From Pythium myriotylum (lineage: Eukaryota > Oomycota > Peronosporomycetes > Pythiales > Pythiaceae), in contig JALJCQ010000012.1 in NCBI GenBank assembly GCA_023091665.1, positions 1,240,001 to 1,304,000 of the forward strand: DNA of 64,000 nucleotides, in the 5' to 3' direction. The position numbers were made by a program, and so were the translations under genes. The notes under the pieces were generated by a model that was given only the letters and a program-made list of their open reading frames with translations, did not search any database and was not told the DNA's origin. Below, piece after piece: positions 1 to 8,006 of the stretch; positions within the stretch are counted from its first letter, which is position 1, and every line of letters begins with the position of its first letter.

Positions 1-76
1 GCGTAAAATCAGCACGCACAGACCGAGTTATCGGACAGTGGATGCTTCAATCGAAGAGAGTCTAATACCCGTCCGC

Positions 77-1443
77 TCACTGTTCATATGGAACGTCCGT
101 TGTGTACAAGACCTCGCCTAGTTTATCGATGAGCTGTACACGGAAGAGATCTCTCGTGAGTCGCACGGACATGAAACCATGAGTCATAGCTGCGTGCACA
201 AGGTCTGGGTTTGCTCTCGAGTTCGGCTTGAGCTCGTGGACGCGGTATCCGCCGGCTCCCGACACAAAATAGTTCATTGTCCATGCCCAGCCTTCATCCT
301 TTCGCTTGATGTGTTGCATGCAGTGATCGTGGCCATTCATGTACGCGTGCACTTTGTACTTCTTGAGAAGCGGGTCCAATGACTCAATCAGTTCAGGTGT
401 GTCAGCATTCCCAGCATAGCTGTATACAGCCCAGTGGCCGATGACAACCGTCCACATGCGTTCGACACCTGCAGGCATACCAGCCGCGAGCTGCTCTTCG
501 ATCCAAGCGTACTGCTCGAGTCTCGTCTTCTCTGAAGACTGCTTGTTCATCGACTCTTTGCAGCGAAAGTTACGTGGCTCGTGGCCGCATACGAGATCAC
601 ACGCGTCCAAGACAATCATTCGAAGAATGGTTTTCGGAGCGACAGGCCGGTCGATCTTGTAGTACCTCTTTGGGAAATACCAGAGAGAGTTTTTCTGACT
701 AGCATACTGCAGCATCGCGTCGATCGAGCCTTCGCAGTCATGATTCCCAATTCTAGCATTGAAGAACGCCGTCAATACAAGGAGGATAATCCTTCTACAC
801 TAATTTAACTCACGTGATATACCAGGGCACTTGAAGCGTTGGGTGTTTGTACATCTAAGAAGCACAGATTTGGCGCCATGGGCTGTTAGTAAAGTGTCTG
901 TTTGTCGTGCGGTAGCGCTCAGCAGGTATACCTTCTCAAATCGTGCCGAGAGCAGCGGATCATCCGGCGAGGTAATACTACGTTTCTCCACCGTCAGTTT
1001 AGTGCAACAAGGACATTTCCACTGTAGCCGCAGGGTCCGCTCGCTCACCCATGCTCGTAGATCTGGTCACCGGTCGAGATCACGAACGCTGGTTGCGGGT
1101 CCAGCGTCGCCGCGTGGAACTTGAGCGTCTCGGCGACTTTGACCTGGCTCTGGTCACCTGTGCCGTAGTCTCCGATCACGATAAAGCGGGTCTCGTCCGG
1201 GAATGCGTTCTCCATCGTGTTTGTGGTCACGGCGCCCGGGTCGCGCTCGCGGCCGACGACCGTGCTGGGCGACGAGATGGTCGTCGAGTAGGCCAAGACG
1301 AAGAGCACCCACGCGCCGAAGACGCTCGAGCCGATGACCTTGACCCAGCGCTCGTAGCGGACGTAGCTCGTGCTCAGACTGCTGCCGAGGCTGCGGCGCG
1401 GGGCCTTGTTGTCGTCGCCCTTGAGCCCGGCCTCGAGCTGCAT
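77..1443 (-). CDS. Purple acid phosphatase-like metallophosphoesterase, membrane anchored
   Basis: Hydrolyses phosphate monoesters using a di-metal centre; ACP5-like (small) purple acid phosphatase family. Four exons: 1443-1049, 977-932, 854-814 and 752-77, about 385 residues. All five metal-binding blocks are visible in order: GDYG, GDQIY, GNHD (created by the third splice), GHW (in VVIGHW) and GHDHC. An N-terminal hydrophobic stretch (about residues 33-55) preceded by basic residues looks like a type II signal anchor, so the catalytic domain should face the lumen or outside. An upstream GTG in frame at 1458 is not needed; ATG at 1443 is chosen. The three introns are 71, 77 and 61 bases long. 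It is divergent from the CMP-Kdo synthetase with only 97 bases between starts. Family confidence is high; the physiological substrate is unknown. Confidence 0.88.
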
Positions 1444-1540
1444 TCTGGTCGTGGTCACGTCAGCGTAATGCCATCTTGAGGGGTTTCAAGGTGGACGGCG
1501 GGTACTGGTTTAGCGTCAACCCAGCTTAGTGACCGCGGGG
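1444..1540. promoter_or_regulatory. Divergent promoter of the phosphatase and CMP-Kdo synthetase genes
   Basis: Only 97 bases separate two head-to-head start codons, so both transcripts must start here or inside the neighbouring 5' coding ends. No clear TATA or CCAAT box is seen. Confidence 0.5.
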
Positions 1541-2381
1541 ATGCCAACCATGAAGAAGGCGCTGGGCGTGATCCCGGCGCGGCTCGGGTCCTCGCGCTTC
1601 CCGGGGAAGCCGCTCGCCGAGTTCTTCGGGCGGCCCATGGTCGAGCACACGTATCGCGCGGCCGCCGAGGCCTCGCTGCTCGCCAAGGTCGTGGTCGCGA
1701 GCGACAGCGCCCGCGTGCTCGACGTCATCAGCCGCGTCGGCGGCCACACGGTTCTCACGGGCGAGTGCGCCACGGGCACCGACCGCGTCGTCGAGGCGCT
1801 CAGTCGCCTACACTCAGAGGAGCTGGCCCAGTACGACATCGTCGTGAACATCCAGGGCGACGAGCCGGGTGTGAATCCCAGACACATCGACCTCTGTGTC
1901 GAGGCGCTGCGCGGAGACCCGAGCGCCGTGATGAGCACGCTCGCGACGCCAATCGACTGCGAGGCCGATGCGGCGAACCGCAACGTCGTTAAATGCGTGA
2001 CGGATATCAACAGGTGCGAGACAATCCGTCCCCTCTCGACCCCAATGGCGTACGTCCTCACAGTCTCTCTGATTTCCCAGCAACGCGCTCTACTTCTCGC
2101 GCGCGATGATCCCACACTCCAAGAATGGGTCGTTTAGCCCCAACAGCATCCCCTATCTGCGCCACGTCGGCATGTACGCGTTCCGCAAAGAGTTCCTACT
2201 GCAGTTCCCCTCCATGCCCAAGTGCCCCCTCGAGGAAGCCGAGGACCTCGAGCAACTGCGCGTGCTGTACGCCGGACACAAGATCAAGATCGTGCGCGTC
2301 GACCACACGCTGCCCGGCGTCGACACCGTCGCGGACCTCCACGCGCTCTCGGAGCAATGGCCATCCTCCCGACGAGGATGA
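1541..2381 (+). CDS. kdsB: 3-deoxy-manno-octulosonate cytidylyltransferase (CMP-Kdo synthetase)
   Basis: Activates Kdo with CTP to CMP-Kdo, the donor for Kdo transferases. Two exons, 1541-2013 and 2081-2381, joined through a 67-base intron, give 257 residues, the usual KdsB length. Family blocks are in order: IPARLGSSRFPGKPL at the N-terminus, TGTDRV, NIQGDEP, ALYFSRA with the splice just before it, HVGMYAFR, and GVDTVADL near the end. An in-frame GTG at 1529 precedes the ATG; the ATG at 1541 (MPTMKK) is preferred. No signal or transit peptide is evident. In plants the product feeds rhamnogalacturonan II and in bacteria LPS; what carries Kdo in this organism is unknown. Coding GC is higher than in the neighbours' 3' parts but similar to other 5' ends here. 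Confidence 0.93.
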
Positions 2382-2477
2382 CCTGCGTGCTGTTGTTGAA
2401 GTCGCCAAGTCACCACTAGAACTACTGTGATCGTCTCCAATAGAATGCTGCTGTCCTAATTTAGCCGACCCCAGGTC

Positions 2478-5192
2478 ATGCGTGGCATCCCCCCGTCATT
2501 CGACGGAAGAGCTGCGACGATGGCGACGCTGCGAGGGCTCACGCTGCCGCTGCTGGCGCTCGTCAGCGTGCTGGTGGTCGCGCTCGCGGTCGTGGACCTA
2601 GTGCACACGAACAAGCTCTCGTCGGGCTGCGAAATGACGTACTCGTGGCCCGTGTACACGCCGATCCGCGGCTTCAAAGAGACCCACCGCAAGTACTCGC
2701 TGCACTCGGTGCACATGCAGACGGCGCGAGAGCAGCGCACGGGCGTCCCTGTGCTCTTTGTGCCTGGACACATGGGCAGCTACAAGCAGGCGCGGTCCAT
2801 CGCACGCCATTTGTGGGATATCGATCCATCCCGTTACGACGTGTTCGCTGTGGACTTCCAAGGAGAGCTGACCGGTCTGAACGGCCAGTTCGTGGACGAT
2901 CAGGCGCGCTTTGTCAACGACGCGATCCGCGTGATCCTGAAGCAGTACAAGAAGCAGGGAAAGGGCAAGAAGAAAGCCCCCGAGAGCGTCGTCGTCGTAG
3001 CGCACTCGATGGGTGCCGTTGTCGTGCGCGAGGCACAGCTTCTGCCCAACTACAAGCGCCGATCGATCCAGCACGTTATTTCGCTTGGAACCCCGTATGA
3101 CAGGCCACTGTTCCCGTTCGATCCCGATTTACAAGGTGTGTACAGCCGGATTGCCGCGGCGGCGTCAGCATCCCCTTCCACTGTCTACATATCGATCTCC
3201 GGAGGCCACAAAGACACGACTATCCATGCGTCTATGTCTCGCATCGAGAACCTTGTCCCCGATACCCACGGTGTCGCGTTACTTGCGTCGAAACTGCCTG
3301 ATATCAACCTCACCATCGACCATTTATGTCTCGTTTGGTGCCATCAACTCCTGAAGCGGGTCGCTGCGAGTATTGACGCTGTGGTTGATCACGAAAAGCG
3401 CGAACTCATCAAAGACGAAGAGGAAAGATTCCAGCTCGCGCGATCTCATTTGCTTGGTGTCTCCTGGACCGCTGGCAACGACGAAGTAAATGCGCTAGTG
3501 GAATTCCATCGCCAAGCTCTTATTGACGGATACTATAGTTTCGAGGAGTTTGTCAAGTACGGCTCGGTGATACCACAGGGACTCGTGCGACTCGTCCGCA
3601 CCCGCGCGTTGACGCTCTTTTGGATGATGTACTTGATCGTCGTCCACATTTTCTGCTTGCAGCTCACCCGCTGGCAGCGCAGATTCGACCTTCAATCTGA
3701 GCCAACATCATCAGTCCCAGATCCTGCAGTTAGCACGCAGGAGAACTTTCCTTCGTTGATGTCACTTCTGCATCCTACCGCCCATGCGCCGGGCCCTCTG
3801 AAGGCGCTGCTCGCCCTGATCGACTCACAGCTCGCTCCAGCCGATAAGGCCAAGCGAACGAAACTGATCGGAACCCTTGTTACTGTCGCAGTCGTTGTGG
3901 TTGGAATCATCGCCGATTTGGCATGTCGCTTCCCTGTGGTGAAGTCTACGATCTCGGAAGTGTTCGACCTCAGCATCCTCTACTTGGTTGGAATTGGCTT
4001 GTTGTTCACTCTGACGCTGGTTTTGTCCGCGCTTCGCGCTCTTGTGCAGCCGCTTGTTCGAGTGGCTATCGCCATTGCTCGTCGCACGCGCACCAAGCGT
4101 TGGTTCACTATTTCGTGCGTGTATTTTATTGTTCAGCTCCTCGGTCACGTCCAAGACTTCGAGTTGCTGCCACTTGACTCAGCTCCCCGCCACTTTGCGT
4201 TATTAGCGCTTGGCTCACTCGTCGTTCTCGCTCTCCATCTAATCGAACTCGGGGTCAAACTGGAGCAGCTTACACCTGACCAGCAACGTTACCGTGCAAC
4301 TCTGTTTGCCCTCCTTGCTCTCTCATCCGTTTCATGGGTCGGCAAAGTCGCCTTCTTCATCGACATCGTTCGGTTCCCCCCGACATTGTTGAGTAATGAT
4401 CTCCTGTTCACTGCGGCCTCATTTATCACAACTCTTGCTCTTTACCGATACTTTATCACGCTGACCGATTCTGAGATGGTTCCGCTGCCCCCGACGGCGT
4501 TCTTTGATTCAGCTGACGGTGAAGACGGAAACGAAGAGTCTGGTGAAGCGATCACCGCTGAAAACTGCCCACGCTGTATCTTCGAAGATGGAGGTCCCGG
4601 TGCTGTCTTCATCGAGTATGAAAACCGTACAAAGACCAAGAAAATTAAAACCAAAAACAACGAGGTCGTTATCGTTGGACCAACATTCCGCGTGGTGTCG
4701 TGCGACTGTGTGCTCCGATTCAAACAGCCGCGCGAGTATTGTGACTTCTGCACGCGTTCATGCCGACTATGTGGCGGCGGAAGTGGCAACTACGCACAAG
4801 CTCAGAAATACCGGGAATTCTTGGAACAGAGCAAGACGGAGGTGGCACTTCACTCTGCTGTGGCCCTTTCAATGGAGCTTGCAGTGCTCGTGATGATCGG
4901 ATTCCAGAAAGAACACTACATAGCGTACGTGACAGTAGCCGTTTTCATTGTTTTGGCGTTATACCATGGGCTTTTGCGCCATCCGATTGAAGCGAAGAGA
5001 CTTAAGAAGGAGCAACGCAAGCGACTGAAGAAAGAGAGCGAAAACAACAGCGCCCGAAAGAAGCAAAAAAAGAAGGCTGCCAACGCTCGACGACGAGCGT
5101 CGCAAAAGACAACACCTCCACCAACCCAAACAACTCCACCGCAGCCGAATCTCAAGCCGACATTCCCAGGGAGCATTTTCTTGGAAGAGTAA
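2478..5192 (+). CDS. PGAP1: GPI inositol-deacylase (PGAP1/Bst1 family)
   Basis: Removes the inositol acyl chain from GPI anchors in the ER, enabling export of GPI proteins. A single exon encodes 904 residues (about 890 if the second ATG at 2520 is used). An N-terminal signal-anchor helix (residues 20-42) is followed by the lipase domain: oxyanion-type VPGHMGSY at 95-102, the nucleophile in VAHSMGA (Ser177), and the PGAP1 signature IDHLCLVWC carrying the catalytic His. About eight hydrophobic helices follow. Two oddities: a cysteine-rich loop (about residues 695-771) with CxxC, CDC, CxxC and CxxC patterns between membrane segments, and a strongly basic Lys/Arg C-terminal tail ending in a Pro/Thr run. 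The 3' end of this gene is partly duplicated at 7795-7816, beyond the CRN insertion. Confidence 0.92.
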   Translation: MRGIPPSFDGRAATMATLRGLTLPLLALVSVLVVALAVVDLVHTNKLSSGCEMTYSWPVYTPIRGFKETHRKYSLHSVHMQTAREQRTGVPVLFVPGHMGSYKQARSIARHLWDIDPSRYDVFAVDFQGELTGLNGQFVDDQARFVNDAIRVILKQYKKQGKGKKKAPESVVVVAHSMGAVVVREAQLLPNYKRRSIQHVISLGTPYDRPLFPFDPDLQGVYSRIAAAASASPSTVYISISGGHKDTTIHASMSRIENLVPDTHGVALLASKLPDINLTIDHLCLVWCHQLLKRVAASIDAVVDHEKRELIKDEEERFQLARSHLLGVSWTAGNDEVNALVEFHRQALIDGYYSFEEFVKYGSVIPQGLVRLVRTRALTLFWMMYLIVVHIFCLQLTRWQRRFDLQSEPTSSVPDPAVSTQENFPSLMSLLHPTAHAPGPLKALLALIDSQLAPADKAKRTKLIGTLVTVAVVVVGIIADLACRFPVVKSTISEVFDLSILYLVGIGLLFTLTLVLSALRALVQPLVRVAIAIARRTRTKRWFTISCVYFIVQLLGHVQDFELLPLDSAPRHFALLALGSLVVLALHLIELGVKLEQLTPDQQRYRATLFALLALSSVSWVGKVAFFIDIVRFPPTLLSNDLLFTAASFITTLALYRYFITLTDSEMVPLPPTAFFDSADGEDGNEESGEAITAENCPRCIFEDGGPGAVFIEYENRTKTKKIKTKNNEVVIVGPTFRVVSCDCVLRFKQPREYCDFCTRSCRLCGGGSGNYAQAQKYREFLEQSKTEVALHSAVALSMELAVLVMIGFQKEHYIAYVTVAVFIVLALYHGLLRHPIEAKRLKKEQRKRLKKESENNSARKKQKKKAANARRRASQKTTPPPTQTTPPQPNLKPTFPGSIFLEE

Positions 5193-5361
5193 AGAGATGG
5201 AAGATCTAGGGTTATAGAATCGCATTCATTTCTTTTACGTCACGATACAGTTGGACCCCGAGAAGTCCATGATCCAATCGGCCATTTGGCCCTGCATTCT
5301 TACTTCCTCTCCCTCTCCCTTGCTCTTGTCTTCGGATGGCTGCAGAGCTGCACTGCAACCC
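5174..5361. pseudogene. Degenerate copy of the PGAP1/EIF2D 3' junction, including the EIF2D C-terminal coding end
   Basis: This stretch aligns by eye with 7793-8006: it starts in the last codons and stop of PGAP1 (shared GAGTAAAGAGATG) and runs into sequence matching the antisense of the last ~58 codons of EIF2D. From 5263 to 5361 the match has about 9 mismatches and one 6-base indel over roughly 95 aligned positions; a larger gap precedes it. The copy stops right where the poly-T/poly-G tract begins. It is a 3'-end fragment, not a functional gene. Confidence 0.8.
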
Positions 5362-5365
5362 TAGG

Positions 5366-5382
5366 TTTTTTTTTTTTTTTTT

Positions 5383-5413
<31 letters not shown>

Positions 5414-5414
5414 G
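5366..5414. repeat. Homopolymer tract T27 followed directly by G22
   Basis: Twenty-seven T residues (5366-5392) abut twenty-two G residues (5393-5414). It lies exactly at the inner edge of the degenerate EIF2D copy and 105 bases upstream of the CRN start codon. It could be a retroposition or repair scar, or an assembly artefact at the junction. Confidence 0.9.
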
Positions 5415-5519
5415 CTCCGTTTGGGCTGGAACCCTGTCCCAATTTCTCAATATGGGTTGAGGTCAGTCAATCAGGCCACACTGGGTATTCTCACTCCATC
5501 ATTGTGAATTTGGCGAACG

Positions 5520-7409
5520 ATGAAGTACATAGTGTGTGCAATTGTCGGAGACGGGAGCATCTTCAAGGTGGGCATAGATGACCAAATGAAGGTCAGAACA
5601 TTAAAGGAGATGATCAAGGCGAAGAAGCCGTCGACCATCAAGTGTGCCGCAAAAGACCTTACGCTTTATGCTGCGAACAAGCGAGAGAATTGGGTCGGAT
5701 CAAACGAGAATTGGCTTGACTCACACGACCCAGATGTGAAAGTTTTGACGCGAAGGCAATTTCCTGACGGAATCAAAGCGATGATGACTGGTTGTAGGAA
5801 AATCAACCCGGAAGATGAGGTTGCAGGCTTGTTTGCATGTGCGCCAATGCACGTGATCCATGTGCTGGTCATAGAACCGGAAGATTTTTTTGTTGAGCAA
5901 GCGAATGAACCACCAAACAAAAAGCAACGATTGGAAGCATACTACATCACATCCACAGGACCATTGCCGCATGATGCCGTTGCAGTTCCGGTTGATACAA
6001 TAGACGCTTTTCGACACATTAAAGAAGGTTTCTCGAGAAGAGAGGCTGTCGGCCACCCTCTCTTCTTCTTACACGGCCCCCGTCAATTCGGAAAAACCAC
6101 AATCGCATATCGCATCGCTGACTGGATTGACAGTGACTCCGATGTTGCGGACATCAAGCTCGTCTTCTTTGAAATGCAGATGTCGGATGTGGCTACTGAG
6201 CAGACATTTTGGAGACAATTGGGGCGGTCCATTGATGAAAATAGCCTGTGCTATGATTTTGATTCGGTCAGCACACTAGTGGATAATTGCATGGCCCATG
6301 AGAAAAAGCAGCTGTGCCTCGTTGTGGACAAGATGGATTGCTTGTTCTCCAACAAGAACCTAGCGACCAACTTTCTCAGTGCACTTCGGAAATGGAAAGT
6401 GGCAGCTTCTTTTCGTGGCTTTCTCGGGATTGGGAGTCATGAGTTGATCCGTCTCCATGAAGTCTTTTGTGGCGAGGCCAATACACCCCCTTTCAATGTC
6501 GGCGAGATGATCAGGGTTGAGCCATTTTCATCGGACCAGATGAGTGGATTTTTCGAGTTGATTAAGCCACGATATGCGTTCTCTGCGTCACTTCAACGCG
6601 GGATCATGCATTATTCGAGTGGAGCACCTGGTGTCTTTGGATCGTTGGTTCGGTTTACCGTGGATTGCCAAAAGTGGACTCTGGAATGGGATCAATGGGA
6701 GCCTTGGTTCAAGCTGGAAGCATTTTCTGTGTACCTAATTACGTACAATAACACGTACCATCACATACAAGGTAGTTTGCGCGGCTTGACTGGGTTGGAA
6801 TGGGAGGCGCTCAAATACGTACTTGAGGGCGAACGAAGATTTACCGCTAGCAATGTTGAAGGGCGCTGTGGCATCCCAGTCAGAAGTAACCATGAAAGGC
6901 GACTCGTCGACCCATTGGCCAGAATGGGGGTTGTAATTCAAGGAAACTGTGGCGAGTTGGCGATTGTGTCTGAGATGATGTTTCATGTCTGTGTCGAAGC
7001 CCTCCCTGTGCGTGAAATTCGTCAAGCTGCTGGTAGCGATGACCCTCAGTCATTGCTGTCTTTTGCATTTCGAAACGTGAACCCCAAGACGATTTCAAAT
7101 CATCTTCGGGGAAATCGACAAGTCACGATGAAGTCGGTGATGTATCTCGAATTATGCTCGACGATTCGGGATATCTTGAGGCAGGGATGGCTGGTCGGAG
7201 GAATTCATGCCAGAGCAGAAACTCCAGGTGGCAGAAATAGAGCTGATATTCTTGTTTTGGGTAATCGTGTCCGAATTGCGTACGACCTGACGTCAACTCA
7301 GTTTCGGCAATCAGAGGTGGAGACGGCTGTGCAGCAAGCAGATGACTACAGGCAACAGTTCAATATCAGATGTTTCTTGTCAACTTCGTCCCAATTGGAC
7401 ACAAGTTGA
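5520..7409 (+). CDS. Crinkler (CRN) family effector with P-loop NTPase and nuclease-like C-terminus, 3' end disrupted
   Basis: CRN proteins are oomycete host-directed effectors that typically reach the host nucleus. The 629-residue open frame begins with the ubiquitin-like CRN header (residues 1-65), with LTLYAAN at 47-53 in the place of the LxLFLAK/LxLYLAR translocation motif, then a DWL-like segment ending in HVLVIEP (114-120). A short basic patch (NKKQR, 133-137) may be a nuclear signal. A P-loop NTPase follows: Walker A GPRQFGKTT (186-194) and Walker B LCLVVDKMD (265-273). The C-terminus resembles the restriction-endonuclease-like domain fused to NTPases in many CRNs: Asp576 is in place, but the expected E-x-K is YDLT (588-591). 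The frame then ends early: family-like sequence continues in another frame from about 7370, so the gene looks frameshifted. No classical signal peptide or intron is seen. Confidence 0.85.
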   Translation: MKYIVCAIVGDGSIFKVGIDDQMKVRTLKEMIKAKKPSTIKCAAKDLTLYAANKRENWVGSNENWLDSHDPDVKVLTRRQFPDGIKAMMTGCRKINPEDEVAGLFACAPMHVIHVLVIEPEDFFVEQANEPPNKKQRLEAYYITSTGPLPHDAVAVPVDTIDAFRHIKEGFSRREAVGHPLFFLHGPRQFGKTTIAYRIADWIDSDSDVADIKLVFFEMQMSDVATEQTFWRQLGRSIDENSLCYDFDSVSTLVDNCMAHEKKQLCLVVDKMDCLFSNKNLATNFLSALRKWKVAASFRGFLGIGSHELIRLHEVFCGEANTPPFNVGEMIRVEPFSSDQMSGFFELIKPRYAFSASLQRGIMHYSSGAPGVFGSLVRFTVDCQKWTLEWDQWEPWFKLEAFSVYLITYNNTYHHIQGSLRGLTGLEWEALKYVLEGERRFTASNVEGRCGIPVRSNHERRLVDPLARMGVVIQGNCGELAIVSEMMFHVCVEALPVREIRQAAGSDDPQSLLSFAFRNVNPKTISNHLRGNRQVTMKSVMYLELCSTIRDILRQGWLVGGIHARAETPGGRNRADILVLGNRVRIAYDLTSTQFRQSEVETAVQQADDYRQQFNIRCFLSTSSQLDTS

Positions 7410-7794
7410 ATGAAGTCTACCGATTGGCGCGGTTTCCGAGGGTTCAGATCCTATATGCTCGGTTTGTTGATTCCTGGGATCATTGCATTCTTCAATACGA
7501 AAAGCCGACACAGTCGTGAATATCCTGATCAAATGCCTGGAGATTTATTAAAAGACGTCCGTGGTTTAGCCAAACAGAGTTCTTGGGCACGCTTACTGTT
7601 TCAGACTTCCGTGGTAATCCTGGGAACCTTTTCAAGCTACTGTCAATGGTTTGATAAGCCGGAGCAAGTAACGTATCCAAAGACGATGGTCGAATTCATC
7701 AGCACTTGAGTAACCAATCTTTCACGGAGATTGAGCCAAGCAGGTCGGTGACGTACTTCAAGAAGTGGCACCTTCGGGTTCTCGGAATTGATGA
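7370..7794 (+). pseudogene. Out-of-frame 3' remnant of the CRN gene
   Basis: From about 7370 to a stop at 7513-7515 a different frame carries nuclease-domain-like strand-helix sequence (for example NFVPIGHKLNEVYRL and FPRVQILY) that continues the C-terminal domain of the upstream CRN frame. Further along the same frame there is more coding-like sequence interrupted by TGA/TAA codons, up to about 7800. This is best read as the decayed tail of the CRN gene after a single-base deletion near 7368; a sequencing error at one base would explain the first break but not the later stops. An alternative 99-codon ORF at 7410-7709 has no recognisable features. Confidence 0.55.
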
Positions 7795-8006
7795 CATTTT
7801 CCGGAGAGTAAAGAGATGAAAAAGCCGCATTTATTTCTTTTTAGGCTTCACGTTCTTCCCGTACGTCACGTTACAGTACTTGGCTGTCGCTATCTTGTAT
7901 CTGGAGCCCAAGAAGTCCATGATCTCATTGACCATTTGGCCCTGCACTTTTACTTCCTCTCCCTTGCTTTTGTCTTCGGATGGCTGCACGGCTGCACTGC
8001 AACCCC
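7793..8006. repeat. Intact partner of the flanking duplication (PGAP1 stop region plus EIF2D 3' end)
   Basis: The segment starting with CATTTTC..GAGAGTAAAGAGATG resembles the end of PGAP1 (5174-5200) and then runs into the true 3' end of EIF2D. Together with 5174-5361 it forms a direct duplication bracketing the CRN gene. Confidence 0.75.

Noticed and set aside
1529..1540. Upstream GTG start for the CMP-Kdo synthetase, and GTG at 1458 for the phosphatase
   Set aside because: Both genes have suitable ATG codons a few codons downstream; non-ATG starts are not needed in a eukaryotic nuclear genome.
5286..5581. Plus-strand ORFs reading through the poly-T/poly-G tract
   Set aside because: They translate into homopolymer Phe/Gly or Leu/Gly runs and overlap a degenerate EIF2D fragment.
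7410..7709. 99-codon plus-strand ORF after the CRN stop
   Set aside because: The CRN-like coding signal in this stretch lies in a different frame; this ORF has no recognisable motif.
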